DNA from: Allokutzneria sp. NRRL B-24872
GTDB taxonomy: Bacteria > Actinomycetota > Actinomycetes > Mycobacteriales > Pseudonocardiaceae
Direction of reading: 5' to 3'
NCBI RefSeq assembly: GCF_002155965.1
Contig: NZ_MUMH01000090.1
Coordinates: forward strand, 1 to 37,134
Length of the DNA: 37,134 bases
In this document: piece by piece, positions 23,019 to 31,256 of the stretch
Layout of the letters: each line of letters begins with the position of its first letter
How positions within the stretch are numbered: position 1 is the first letter of the stretch
Notes under the pieces: model-generated
What the model saw: the letters and a program-made list of their open reading frames with translations, nothing else
Databases searched by the model: none
What the model was told of the DNA's origin: nothing
Position numbers and translations under genes: made by a program

Positions 23019-23606
23019 TCAGCGCACTGGCGCGTCGGCCTGCCGGGGGCGGGGCAGGCGCTGCTGGTGGTGCCGGGTGCTCTCGGTGCCGTTGAGGATG
23101 CGGTCGATCAGCGCGAGCACGAGCGCGGAGAGCACGAACGCGAGGTGCATGACGGTCTGCCAGAGCATCTGGGTCGCGGTGGCGGTCTGGGCGTCGATGA
23201 AGGTCTTGAGCAGGTGGATCGAGGAGATGCCGATGATCGCGGTGGCCAGCTTGACCTTGAGGACGTTGGCGTTGACGTGGGTCAGCCACTCGGGCTGGTC
23301 GGGGTGCTCCTCCAGGTGCAGGCGGGAGACGAAGGTCTCGTAGCCGCCGACGATCACCATCACCAGCAGGTTCGCGATCATGACGACGTCGACGAGGCCG
23401 AGCACCACCAGCATCACCTTGGTCTCGGTGAAGGCGGCGTCCCCGGACCACACCCCCTGCACCAGGTGGGTCAGCTCGACCACGAAGTGCCACACGTACA
23501 CGCACTGGGCCACGATCAGCCCGAGGTAGAGCGGGATCTGCAACCAGCGGCTGAAGAACATCAGGAATCCGACGGAGCGGGCGAGCCGACGGTGGTCAAC
23601 AGGCAT
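23019..23606 (-). CDS. YqhA family (UPF0114) membrane protein
   Basis: 195 residues with four membrane helices: 'WLQIPLYLGLIVAQCVYVW', the 'VMLVVLGLVDVVMIANLLVMVIVGGYETFV' pair, and a C-terminal helix. It carries the family landmark segments GGYETFVSRL and VKLATAIIGISSIHLLKTF. The family is widespread and conserved but functionally unassigned (inner-membrane protein; TIGR00645 type). ATG at 23606 (MPVDHRRLARS) is preferred over an in-frame ATG at 23630. It is convergent with the B12 operon and divergent from the DinB gene. Confidence 0.9.
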   Translation of the reverse strand: MPVDHRRLARSVGFLMFFSRWLQIPLYLGLIVAQCVYVWHFVVELTHLVQGVWSGDAAFTETKVMLVVLGLVDVVMIANLLVMVIVGGYETFVSRLHLEEHPDQPEWLTHVNANVLKVKLATAIIGISSIHLLKTFIDAQTATATQMLWQTVMHLAFVLSALVLALIDRILNGTESTRHHQQRLPRPRQADAPVR

Positions 23607-23747
23607 GCGCCCACACCTACCAAGATCCACTCCGTCGGCCGAACCGCGTCATCCCACTCCGGAGTGACGCCACCCGGCAGGGTGCTCCGGGGACGGTCGG
23701 TGAGACCCGCGGTTGGCAGGCACGTGCCGGTGGCCCACACTCACCGG

Positions 23748-24356
23748 GTGACGAGCACGATGGCACTGGCCGTCCGGGAACGCGCCGACTTCGCCGACCT
23801 CCTGGCCGGGCTCTCCCCCGAGCAGTGGGACGCGCCGACCCTGTGCGCGGGCTGGACCGTCCGCCAGGTCGCCGCCCACGTGATCAGCTATGACGCCCTC
23901 TCGTGGCGCGCGACGTTCTCACTGCTCGCACGCAGCCGGTTCAACCTGAACCGGGCCAACGCGTTGTGCGTCGCGGAGAACTCCTCCGCCGACCTCGTCG
24001 CCCTGTTCCGCGCCCACGCCCGGCCGCGCGGTGTGACCACGGTGTTCGGCGGCATGATCCCGTTGCTGGACGGGCTGATCCACCAGCAGGACGTCCGCCG
24101 ACCGCTGGGCCTGCGCCGCGAGATCCCGCACGACCGGCTGAGCGCCGCGCTCCGCTTCGCGTTCCGGGCTCCGCCGATCGAGGCGCGCAAGCGCACTCGC
24201 GGCCTCACCGTGACCGCCACCGACGTGGACTTCTCGCACGGCTCCGGCCCGGAGGTGCGCGGTCCCGGCGAGGCGCTGCTGATGGCCATCGCCGGGCGCA
24301 CGTCGGCACTCGCGGAGTTGACCGGTCCCGGCCTCGCGGCGCTTTCCTCTCGCTAG
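23748..24356 (+). CDS. Maleylpyruvate isomerase/DinB family, mycothiol-dependent-type enzyme
   Basis: 202 residues from GTG 23748 (or 198 from ATG 23760). The N-terminal four-helix DinB-like bundle shows the family pattern RADFADLLAGLSPEQWDAPT, CAGWTVRQVAAHV (metal-site His) and a later HQQDVRRPLG (second metal His). Such proteins bind a divalent metal and several use mycothiol as cofactor; the substrate is unknown. The stop codon overlaps the stop of the convergent methyltransferase gene within CTAG, a zero-spacing convergent arrangement. Confidence 0.88.
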   Translation: MTSTMALAVRERADFADLLAGLSPEQWDAPTLCAGWTVRQVAAHVISYDALSWRATFSLLARSRFNLNRANALCVAENSSADLVALFRAHARPRGVTTVFGGMIPLLDGLIHQQDVRRPLGLRREIPHDRLSAALRFAFRAPPIEARKRTRGLTVTATDVDFSHGSGPEVRGPGEALLMAIAGRTSALAELTGPGLAALSSR

Positions 24357-25072
24357 GGCTTCTCCCAGACCGACACGTGGGCTTCGCTGTCGTCGGTGAA
24401 GGGTTCGCGCGTCCAGTCCTGCCACCGCTCGCGCAGCCGCAGCCCGGCCAGCCGCGCCATCAGGTCCAGCTCCGACGGCCACACGTAGCGAAACGGGATG
24501 GAGCGGAAGTCCTTGCCCTGCTGGACGTAGTTGGAGCTCATCGCCTGCGTGGCGAACTCGTACACGTCGTAGGCCCACCGCGTGAGGCTGACGTGGAACG
24601 GCAGGACGTTCTGCCCCGGCGGGAGCTTGCGCAGCTCGGGAACGCCGACCTCGACCACGAAGCACCCGCCGGGTTCGAGGTGTGCCGCCACCGTGCGGAA
24701 GCACTCCACCTGCGCGTCCTGCGTCGTCAGGTTCATGATCGTGTTGAAGACGAGGTAGGCGAGCGAGAAGCTCCCGTCCACGCGCGTCGCCGAGAAGTCG
24801 CCGATCGTCACACCGAGCGCGTCACCGCCGGGTTTGGCGCGCAGCCGCTCGACCATCGCTCGTGACAGCTCGATGCCGTGGACGTCGATTCCGCGCTGTG
24901 CCAACGGAAGCGCGATGCGCCCGGTACCGATGCCCAGCTCCAGCGCGCGTCCGCCACCCGCGAGCTCTGCCAGGAAGTCGACCGCTGGCTCCACCACGCG
25001 CGGCGCGAACATCTCCGCCGAGGACTCGTCGTAGTTCGCCGCCACAGATCCACCGAAGTAGCCGTCATCCAC
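24353..25072 (-). CDS. Class I SAM-dependent methyltransferase
   Basis: 239 residues starting at GTG 25072 (VDDGYFGGSVAANYDESS). SAM motif I is ALELGIGTGRIALPLAQRG (about residues 45-63), motif II 'VHGIELSRAMVERL', and a motif near 'FNTIMNLTTQDAQ' corresponds to motif IV. C-terminal beta-strands end SVWEKP. The family covers many small-molecule methyltransferases (methyltransf_25 type); the substrate cannot be assigned. The gene is convergent with the DinB gene and lies 44 bp downstream of the GNAT gene on the same strand, so it could be the last gene of the CGNR-GNAT-methyltransferase unit. Confidence 0.87.
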   Translation of the reverse strand: MDDGYFGGSVAANYDESSAEMFAPRVVEPAVDFLAELAGGGRALELGIGTGRIALPLAQRGIDVHGIELSRAMVERLRAKPGGDALGVTIGDFSATRVDGSFSLAYLVFNTIMNLTTQDAQVECFRTVAAHLEPGGCFVVEVGVPELRKLPPGQNVLPFHVSLTRWAYDVYEFATQAMSSNYVQQGKDFRSIPFRYVWPSELDLMARLAGLRLRERWQDWTREPFTDDSEAHVSVWEKP

Positions 25073-25116
25073 TACCCGACCGTAGCGCCACGCTTTCGGC
25101 CCCCGCACGCGGTTTT

Positions 25117-25668
25117 CTAGGCCCTGTCGGGGATTTCGGGGCGGTCGAAGCGGTAGACGTAGTGCATCGGCTCGTCGACCGGATTGTCGGGCTCCATGTC
25201 GGCTTCGGCGATCCGCGTGGCGCCAGCCTTCTCCAACGCGCGCCACGAGGCAATGTTGGCCGCCACCACCGGAATGATGATCGCGGTCGCCTTCGGGTGG
25301 TCCTCCCACGTGCGGTCCACGGCCCAGCGGATCATCCGCGAGCCGAGCCCGCGACCGACCTGGCCCATGTCGCCGATGAAGTAGTCAAGCGTGACGGCGT
25401 GGTCGGGAACTTCCACCGCCGCCGACAGCTCTTCGAGGTCTTCGTCGTAGTCGACGATCCGCGAACGCTGCATCAGTCCCACGGGTTCCCCGTCCACGGA
25501 GATCAGCCAGTCCTCGCCGGGTTCTTCGCCGCGCGCCGAGGCCCCGAAGTCCCGTTCGACGGCCTCAGCGGTGAACTCGTGGTGCCACCACCGGTGCACG
25601 TGCGAGGCCGAGAGCCACTGCGCCACCAACGGAAAGTCGTCGGCCGCGACCCTGCGCCACGTGATCAT
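25117..25668 (-). CDS. GNAT acetyltransferase resembling aminoglycoside 6'-N-acetyltransferases
   Basis: 183 residues. The layout and the blocks DWLISVDGEPVGLMQ, TLDYFIGDMGQVGRGLGSRM (acetyl-CoA-binding Q/RxxGxG/A as GRGLGS) and ANIASWRALEKAGA match the AAC(6')-Ib-like branch of the GNAT superfamily. It would transfer acetyl from CoA to an amine; whether aminoglycosides are substrates is not shown by the sequence. The ATG at 25668 overlaps the stop of the CGNR gene (ATGA), so the two are translated together and the CGNR protein may control the unit. Confidence 0.85.
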   Translation of the reverse strand: MITWRRVAADDFPLVAQWLSASHVHRWWHHEFTAEAVERDFGASARGEEPGEDWLISVDGEPVGLMQRSRIVDYDEDLEELSAAVEVPDHAVTLDYFIGDMGQVGRGLGSRMIRWAVDRTWEDHPKATAIIIPVVAANIASWRALEKAGATRIAEADMEPDNPVDEPMHYVYRFDRPEIPDRA

Positions 25669-26153
25669 GCCTGCTCCTCGTTCTGTCGTCGGTAATAGCG
25701 CGCCTGCCGGGTGCGCCCGCTGCACGTCGGGTGGCAGAAACGTCGACGTGCGTGCTGAGCCACGAACATCAACCCGCAGTCCGGCGCTCCGCACCGCCGT
25801 GGCACAACGCCGTCGACGAGCAGTTCGATCGCGCACGTGGCGATCCGCCCCAGCACCGAGTCCGTCGTGCTGACCCACCGCGCTTTCCGGTCACCTTCCA
25901 GCCGCAACACGCTCGGCGCTTCGGCCGCGAACGCGTTGAGCACGTCAACCGCCCCCGCGTCCCCCTCTTCGCTGAGCAGCTGCCGAACCGCATCCCTCAG
26001 CTCCCGCGCGCGCCCCGCGTCGGCCACCTCCAGCCCCATCTCGGCGAACCACCCCGCCGCCAGCGCGGGCGTGCCGAGGCAGTCGAAGTCGCCGTAGAGC
26101 GTGTTGGCGAACTCGACCGGCAGGGGCTCCGTGCCCAGGATGGGATACTCCAC
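25665..26153 (-). CDS. CGNR zinc-finger (ABATE-domain) putative transcriptional regulator
   Basis: 162 residues. The N-terminal ABATE-like helical domain begins 'PLPVEFANTLYGD' and the C-terminal CGNR zinc finger is RRCGAPDCGLMFV, then RRRFCHPTCSGRTRQARYYRR: four cysteines with the motif CGNR replaced by the common CSGR form. Such proteins are thought to sense a stress ligand through the ABATE domain and bind DNA through the finger. It is the first gene of a unit with the GNAT gene. The 9-bp inverted repeat at 26157-26186 lies just upstream and may be its operator. Confidence 0.88.
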   Translation of the reverse strand: MEYPILGTEPLPVEFANTLYGDFDCLGTPALAAGWFAEMGLEVADAGRARELRDAVRQLLSEEGDAGAVDVLNAFAAEAPSVLRLEGDRKARWVSTTDSVLGRIATCAIELLVDGVVPRRCGAPDCGLMFVAQHARRRFCHPTCSGRTRQARYYRRQNEEQA

Positions 26154-26156
26154 GGA

Positions 26157-26186
26157 CTGACGGTATCAGACACCGTTTACCGTCAG
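26157..26186. promoter_or_regulatory. Perfect 9-bp inverted repeat between the DUF222-HNH gene and the CGNR gene
   Basis: CTGACGGTA (26157-26165) and TACCGTCAG (26178-26186), 12-nt loop. It starts 4 bp upstream of the CGNR start codon and ends 8 bp after the DUF222-HNH stop codon, both on the minus strand. It may be the terminator of the HNH gene, the CGNR operator, or both. The ACCGTTTAC word within it is repeated downstream of the third DUF222 gene (36170-36178). Confidence 0.6.
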
Positions 26187-26193
26187 CATGGAT

Positions 26194-27303
26194 TTAGAAG
26201 GGTGCGGGTTCGGCGATGGGTTCGGGCTTGGTTTCGTAGGTGTGGCCCCTCGGGGTGGTCCAGGTGTGGACGCCGTCCTCGCCGTTGGCGCACTGCCAGT
26301 TGGTGTGGGTCTTCATGCGGTGGTGACGCCTGCATTTGGGTCGCAGGTTCGTGATCGTGGTGTTCGACCCGTTGTACGGGCGGCAATGGTCCAAGTCGCA
26401 GCGGTGAGCGGGCTGCCTGCATCCAATGGCCGTGCAGGTCGGGTAGCGGGCGGCGATGAGTTCGCGTTGTTTGGCGTTGGGGCGGTAGACGTCGCTGATT
26501 TCTTCAGCCATGCCGGTGACCGGGTCGGTGAGGATGCGCTTCCAGACGCCGCCCGCTGCGATGTCCCTCGCCAAGGGTGCGGGGATCGGGCCGTAGCCGG
26601 TGAGCATTCCGGGATCGTCAGTCAAGCCGAGGGCTGAGGTGACCGGCATGGTCAGGTAGACCACGGTTCGGCCTTGCGGCGCTGGGGTTTCCTTGCCGTG
26701 CAAGAGGTCGCGGGCTACGTCGGAGCGCTTCTGATCCAGGGTGCGGTGATCCTTCGGGAGAGCTTTGGCGATGCGATCGACACGGTCGTAGGACAGGGCG
26801 GCGTCGTGGGCGGTCATCGTCAGACGCAGGGAGGACATGCCGTCTTCGAGGTTGAACTTCTCCACGAGGCGGGCTTTGTGCTTCTCCGCGTGACGACGCT
26901 CAGCCGCTTTCGGGTCCATGCGGTGGATGAACCGCACACCGTACTGACGGGTCGCGGAGTAGGTGTTGGTCGCCGCATGCGTCACGAGGGCTTCCTCCAC
27001 GATCGCCGCCTGGGTTGCGGGGAGGGTACGCAACAGGTCGAGGATCATGAGTGACTTGCCCTGGTCAATTCGGCCTTCGGCCATCGCCTTGAAGACCACA
27101 CGGTGCTCCACCAACTCCACCGCACTGTCGATCAACCGACCCGCTTTGATGGGCGACACCTTCAGCACCGGGGCGATGAAGTTATCGGCGAACTCACGAT
27201 CACGCGAATCCAGCTCGGCCAGGTAATCGACCAGCGTTGCGGAGAACGTCGCGACAGCTTCAGCAATGGCCGCGTACGCCGCTTTTACGTCAGCTTCGTC
27301 CAT
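26194..27303 (-). CDS. DUF222-HNH endonuclease family protein (13E12 type), complete copy
   Basis: 369 residues. The N-terminal ~230 residues are the helical DUF222 domain; the C-terminal ~80 residues carry an HNH nuclease motif with zinc-binding cysteines: CTAIGCRQPAHRCDLDHC, then NLRPKCRRHHRMKTH. The DUF222 core contains the strongly conserved AERRHAEKHKARLVEKFN and GYGPIP blocks. The family is multicopy in actinobacteria. A nuclease role is inferred from the motif; biological function is unclear. The C-terminal halves of this copy and of the copy at 36189-37134 are closely alike, while their N-terminal halves diverge. The palindromic element (27416-27521) sits 112 bp upstream of its start. 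Confidence 0.93.
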   Translation of the reverse strand: MDEADVKAAYAAIAEAVATFSATLVDYLAELDSRDREFADNFIAPVLKVSPIKAGRLIDSAVELVEHRVVFKAMAEGRIDQGKSLMILDLLRTLPATQAAIVEEALVTHAATNTYSATRQYGVRFIHRMDPKAAERRHAEKHKARLVEKFNLEDGMSSLRLTMTAHDAALSYDRVDRIAKALPKDHRTLDQKRSDVARDLLHGKETPAPQGRTVVYLTMPVTSALGLTDDPGMLTGYGPIPAPLARDIAAGGVWKRILTDPVTGMAEEISDVYRPNAKQRELIAARYPTCTAIGCRQPAHRCDLDHCRPYNGSNTTITNLRPKCRRHHRMKTHTNWQCANGEDGVHTWTTPRGHTYETKPEPIAEPAPF

Positions 27304-27415
27304 ACCTTCTATTCTACGCCGATTAAATAGTCGATCATGGCCCTAAAGGATGAAATCCCAGGCGCCCAAAACGCCGAAAGTCCACGCTGGAACGCAAGGC
27401 GCACAACCCAACCGA

Positions 27416-27521
27416 GGCTTTACCTGGGGTGCGCGTGCCATACGCTCGCGCGAGGGCCGGGTGTTCTATCCCGTGCCCCTGTAAGGCCCAGGGGCACGCG
27501 CAAGGGGCCCCAGGTCAAGCC
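27416..27521. repeat. Large imperfect palindrome, copy B
   Basis: The left arm GGCTTTACCTGGGG (27416-27429) pairs with 27508-27521. The second stem TGCGCGTGCC (27430-27439) pairs with GGCACGCGCA (27493-27502), with the same 5-nt bulge and the same single mismatch as copy A. The loop differs from copy A but is again self-complementary: GGGCC (27454-27458) with GGCCC, and GCCCCT (27475-27480) with AGGGGC (27490-27495). Different loop sequence with retained pairing suggests selection on structure. Confidence 0.8.
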
Positions 27522-27548
27522 GACCCCACGCTGGCACCGGCGCAAGCT

Positions 27549-27560
27549 GGAAGCCCAGCC
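27549..27560. repeat. Single GGAAGCCCAGCC unit beside palindrome copy B
   Basis: Same mini-hairpin word (GCTGG-AAGC-CCAGC) as in the four-unit array at 467-562, at a similar place beyond the right arm and followed by the same CGTACCCC. It is the one-unit version of the array. Confidence 0.7.
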
Positions 27561-27577
27561 GTACCCCAGAAAAAACC

Positions 27578-28669
27578 TCAAGAAACAAAAACAACCGACG
27601 TTGTCAACGACGCCAACAAACCAGCATCCGGCACGACACCCAACCCCGCCCCCTCCGGCACACGAACACTCCCCTCCTCCACGACGAACGGCCCAGCGAC
27701 ATCCTCCGCGAAATACCGATCAGAAGCCGAAACATCCCCGGGCAACACAAACCCGGGCAAAGCGGCCAATGCCACGTTGGCCGCCCGTCCGATCCCGGTC
27801 TCCAACATCCCTCCGCACCACACCGGAACCCCGTGAGCCGAGCACACGTCGTGCACCCGCCGAGCCTCCAGGTACCCGCCGACCCGCCCGGCCTTGATGT
27901 TCACCACCTGGCAGGCCCCCGCCGAGATCGCCTCGGCGGCCACCCGAGCGGACGTGATCGACTCATCGAGGCAGATCGGCGTCCGGAGCTGCCGGGCCAG
28001 CGAAACGTGATCATGAAGCGAGTCCAGCGGCTCCTCGATCAGCAGCAGGTCGAAGTCGTCCAGGCGCGCCAGGTGCCGGGCATCGGACAGCGAGTAGGCG
28101 GCGTTGGCGTCCACTTGGAGCGGAACCGAGTCCCCGAAGGCACCGCGTACGGCCCGAACGGGCTCGACGTCCCACCCGGGCTCGATCTTGAGCTTGATCC
28201 GGACGTAGCCCTCGGCGAGGAAACCCTCCACAGTGGACAGAAGCGACGGGATGTCGGACGCGATACCAACAGAAACCCCGGCCGGTACCGTGGGCCGGAC
28301 CGCGCCGAGGAACGTGCCGAAGGACATCCCGGAGGCTCGCAGCTGCGCGTCCAGCAACGCCATCTCCACGGCGGCCTTGGCCATCGGGTGTCCCTTGAAG
28401 CGCGCCATCGCGACCGAGGCCTGAGCGACCGACGTCGCGCCGGACACCGCCGGAACCAGGAAGCGCGAGATCACCTCCGCGGCGCCGTCCACGTGCTCGG
28501 AGGAGTACAGCGGCTCGGACATGGCGACGCACTCGCCCCACCCCTCCGCCTCCGTCGTGACCGCGCGCAGCAACAGCACGTCGCGCTCGTGCTCGGTGCC
28601 GAAGGACGTCCGGAACGGGGTGCGCAGGGGCATTCGAATCCTGCGCAGCTCAACGCCTTCGAGCTTCAC
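27578..28669 (-). CDS. N-succinylamino acid racemase / o-succinylbenzoate synthase (enolase superfamily)
   Basis: 363 residues with the full catalytic set of the MenC/NSAR group: the KxK pair Lys159-x-Lys161 (RIKLKIEPG), metal ligands Asp187 (QVDANAAY), Glu212 (IEEPLD) and Asp235 (CLDESI), and the opposite-face Lys259 (VNIKAGRVGG). These enzymes either dehydrate SHCHC in menaquinone synthesis or racemise N-succinylamino acids. The GNAT gene directly upstream, coupled by a GTGA overlap, favours the racemase role, as known for the Amycolatopsis enzyme. GTG at 28669 has an AAGGAGG site. The gene is last of a four-gene operon (APH-like, S9 peptidase, GNAT, this one). Confidence 0.9.
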   Translation of the reverse strand: MKLEGVELRRIRMPLRTPFRTSFGTEHERDVLLLRAVTTEAEGWGECVAMSEPLYSSEHVDGAAEVISRFLVPAVSGATSVAQASVAMARFKGHPMAKAAVEMALLDAQLRASGMSFGTFLGAVRPTVPAGVSVGIASDIPSLLSTVEGFLAEGYVRIKLKIEPGWDVEPVRAVRGAFGDSVPLQVDANAAYSLSDARHLARLDDFDLLLIEEPLDSLHDHVSLARQLRTPICLDESITSARVAAEAISAGACQVVNIKAGRVGGYLEARRVHDVCSAHGVPVWCGGMLETGIGRAANVALAALPGFVLPGDVSASDRYFAEDVAGPFVVEEGSVRVPEGAGLGVVPDAGLLASLTTSVVFVS

Positions 28670-29388
28670 GAACCCTCCTTGGTCAGCACGTACGAGTCGC
28701 CGGGGATCATCCCCGTCACGGAGTAGCCCGCCGCGAACGCCAACTCCAACGCCTCGCGCACGGCGAGGCGCCAACGGTCCGCCAGCGCGGGATCGGAGAG
28801 CCGCAACGCCTCGATGTCCGGTGGCACCGCGACGGTCACCGAAGGCGACATCGGCGGGTCCGACAGGACGAGTGACGCGTCGAGCAAGGGCTGGACAGCT
28901 CCCAGCAGGGCCGGGGCGGGCGCGGCGGTCAGCGGCCACTCGACCAGGAACCGGTCGCTCTCACCGTCCGCCAGCGGACCGTAGAAGTTCGGCAGGTACC
29001 GCACCGGCCGCGCGCCGAGCTTCACGAGGTTGAAGTGGGCGTTGCGCCGCACCAACGGATCGAAGGTCCAGTGGATGGCCTTGACACCCCGTTCCAGTGC
29101 CCAATCCCGTTGGTGGAGCTTGAGAGCGAGCCCGACGCCGCGCCCCTGCCACGACGCCCGGACACCCGCCACGTGCGAGTGCAACCCACCGGAGGAGTCG
29201 AAGAATCCGACGGCGGCACCCACCAGCTCCCCGCCGAAATAGGCTCCCGCGACGTAGTTCCCGGTGAGCTGGAACGCGCACATGAGCTCGGCCGGTACCG
29301 GGGACTCCGCGACGTCGGCGGCCCAGATCTCGCCGAACAGCTCGGCAACCTCGTCGTACTGCGCGACTTCGGTCAGCTCGGCGATCAC
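28666..29388 (-). CDS. GNAT acetyl/succinyltransferase paired with the racemase (COG3375 type)
   Basis: 240 residues with the N-terminal GNAT fold: the block GGLHSHVAGVRASWQGRGVGLAL includes the CoA-binding Q-x-x-G-x-G as WQGRGVG. The segment ALERGVKAIHWTFDPLVRRNA is typical of the COG3375-like branch often found beside N-succinylamino acid racemases. In the D- to L-amino acid pathway a GNAT succinyltransferase makes the N-succinyl-D-amino acid that the racemase converts. That role is inferred here from neighbourhood. It overlaps both neighbours (ATGA with the S9 peptidase gene, GTGA with the racemase gene). Confidence 0.85.
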   Translation of the reverse strand: MIAELTEVAQYDEVAELFGEIWAADVAESPVPAELMCAFQLTGNYVAGAYFGGELVGAAVGFFDSSGGLHSHVAGVRASWQGRGVGLALKLHQRDWALERGVKAIHWTFDPLVRRNAHFNLVKLGARPVRYLPNFYGPLADGESDRFLVEWPLTAAPAPALLGAVQPLLDASLVLSDPPMSPSVTVAVPPDIEALRLSDPALADRWRLAVREALELAFAAGYSVTGMIPGDSYVLTKEGS

Positions 29389-31247
29389 GTGACGTGCTCC
29401 TCCACCCAGTCCACGAGCCTGCGGTTGTAGTCAGAACGGTGTGACGGCCTGCCGTTGAGCAGGAACAGGTGGCTCGCGCCCGGGTACCGGACGAGCCGCG
29501 TGGGAACTCCGCGCACGCGCAGCGCGGTGAACCACTGCTCCGCCTGGCCGATCGGGCAGCGGTCGTCGTTCTCCCCGTGCAGCAACAAGGTCGGAGCTTG
29601 GACGCGGTGCACGGAGCGGATCGGGTCCTGTGCGGCGAGGGCGTCCGGGTCGGCGTGCGGCAGCGCGCGGAACTCCCGCGAGCCGAGGAAGTGCCCGGCG
29701 TCCGAGGTGCCGTACATGCTGGTCAGATCGGCGACACAGCCACCGGCGACCGCGGCCGTGAACAGGTCGGTGTGGCTCGTCAGCCAGCAGGTCGCGAAAC
29801 CGCCGTAGCTGTAGCCGCACACCGCGGCCGAGGACGCGATCCCGGACGACATCAAGTACCGCACCGGCTCGACGAAGTCCCGCTGGTCCGCGACACCCCA
29901 CCCGCCGAGCGCGGCGGTGAAGAACTCGGTTCCGTAGCCGTCGCTCGCGCGCGGGTTGAGCAGCAGCACCGACCACCCCTTGGCGACGAGAACCTGGTGG
30001 TAGAAGTGCTTTCCGTCGAACACCGGGGACCACGCGTTGTGCGGCCCGCCGTGGATGTCGAGCAGCAACGGCCCCGGCTCGGTCAGCGCCGGATCACGCA
30101 ACAGCCATCCGTGGATCTCAGTCCCATCTGAGACCGTGAACGTCATGGGCTCCGGTTCCACCAGCGAGACGTCCGGCAGCGCGTAGTCGGTCAGCCTGCG
30201 CGGAGCGCCGTCCACCGTGGTCACGAAGACGTCGCCAGCGCAGGAAGGGCTCGACTCGACATAGCAGACCAGACTGCCCACAACGGACACGCCGGAGACG
30301 ACGGTGTCCGGAGCACCGACAACCTTGCACGGAGTTCCACCTGAAACCGGGACCGAGTACACGTGGGTGCAGCCCCGGTCCCGCGCGGTGAAGATCAGCG
30401 AAGGACCCGAGACCTGCGGCGCGGCTCCGGGGTACCCAGGCCCACCTGACATCACGTTCCGGTCGAACCCTGGCGTGAGTTCCACCAGGGACTCCCGCAC
30501 GAGCCGAACGTGCCCGGCGCCTTTCCCGTCCGTCACCGTCAACAGCAGTTCGTCAGGCGTCCACTGCGTGCCGACGACGAGTTGATCACCAGTCGGGAAG
30601 GCTCGATCGCCGATGTGCACCGTCGAACTCGGCGTGACGTCACCATCGGTCACCACATAGGTCAGTTCTCCGTCCGGCGACCACGACGGGCCCGACACGT
30701 GGAAGTCGCCGGAGGTGACCTGCTGTGGCGTCGCCCCGTCGACGAAGTCCATGACGAACAGGTGGTTCCGCAACTGCCGCACGAGGCCGGTGCCGTCCGC
30801 CTTGTAGTCGATCCGATCGGTGACGACCGGTTCCGTGCGGCGTTTCTCCTGGTCGGCGTCCTCGCCGCCGAGGTCGACCGGAGCGCAGAAAGCGAACTGC
30901 TTCCCGTCCGGGTGCCACAACGCTGGACCCGCGCCGAGCTCTCGCGACGTCAGCTGCCGCGCCTCACCGCCGTCCACCGGCAGCAACCACAGCTGCTGCT
31001 TGCGCAGGAACACCACCGAGCCGCCGTCCGGCGACCAGCGCGGTGCGGAGTCGTCGTCGCCGAGGGTGAGCTGCCAGGGCTGGCCGCCTTCGACGTCGAC
31101 GAGCCACAGCGCGCTGCGCACCTCGTCGGCGTCCTCGTCGTCGTGGTGCAGCACGTAGACGACAGTGCGCCCGTCCGGCGACAACCGCGGATCGGCCGGG
31201 ACACGCAGGTGGTACTGGTCGGTCCACTCGAGCCGTCGCCGGGTCAT
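29385..31247 (-). CDS. S9 family serine peptidase (prolyl oligopeptidase type)
   Basis: 620 residues without a signal peptide, hence cytoplasmic. The N-terminal ~360 residues form a WD/beta-propeller-like domain (repeats such as APRWSPDGGSVVFL and PSWSPDGELTYVV). The C-terminal alpha/beta-hydrolase domain has the nucleophile Ser480 in GYSYGG, Asp near 561 (GENDDRCP) and His593 (GASHLF). It cleaves short peptides; acylaminoacyl-peptidase-like activity is common in this branch and would fit release of N-acylated amino acids for the racemase pathway, but that is inference. It is coupled to the GNAT gene (ATGA overlap) and lies 9 bp after the APH-like gene. Confidence 0.92.
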   Translation of the reverse strand: MTRRRLEWTDQYHLRVPADPRLSPDGRTVVYVLHHDDEDADEVRSALWLVDVEGGQPWQLTLGDDDSAPRWSPDGGSVVFLRKQQLWLLPVDGGEARQLTSRELGAGPALWHPDGKQFAFCAPVDLGGEDADQEKRRTEPVVTDRIDYKADGTGLVRQLRNHLFVMDFVDGATPQQVTSGDFHVSGPSWSPDGELTYVVTDGDVTPSSTVHIGDRAFPTGDQLVVGTQWTPDELLLTVTDGKGAGHVRLVRESLVELTPGFDRNVMSGGPGYPGAAPQVSGPSLIFTARDRGCTHVYSVPVSGGTPCKVVGAPDTVVSGVSVVGSLVCYVESSPSCAGDVFVTTVDGAPRRLTDYALPDVSLVEPEPMTFTVSDGTEIHGWLLRDPALTEPGPLLLDIHGGPHNAWSPVFDGKHFYHQVLVAKGWSVLLLNPRASDGYGTEFFTAALGGWGVADQRDFVEPVRYLMSSGIASSAAVCGYSYGGFATCWLTSHTDLFTAAVAGGCVADLTSMYGTSDAGHFLGSREFRALPHADPDALAAQDPIRSVHRVQAPTLLLHGENDDRCPIGQAEQWFTALRVRGVPTRLVRYPGASHLFLLNGRPSHRSDYNRRLVDWVEEHVT

Positions 31248-31256
31248 GTCCGAACG

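Larger units (their letters stand above)
27304..27577. other. Intergenic region holding palindrome copy B
   Basis: 274 bp between the DUF222-HNH start and the racemase stop. It holds the palindromic element at 27416-27521 and one GGAAGCCCAGCC unit at 27549-27560. The 110 bp between gene start and palindrome shows no similarity by eye to the corresponding stretch at 221-328, so only the palindrome and unit are conserved. Confidence 0.7.

Noticed and set aside
25117-25668. Aminoglycoside resistance gene aac(6')
   Set aside because: Only family-level resemblance is visible; many GNATs of this branch act on other amines, so no resistance symbol was assigned.
27578-28669. Assigning the racemase as menC
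   Set aside because: The active-site residues do not separate MenC from N-succinylamino acid racemase, and no other men gene is nearby; the GNAT partner favours the racemase, so no symbol was given.
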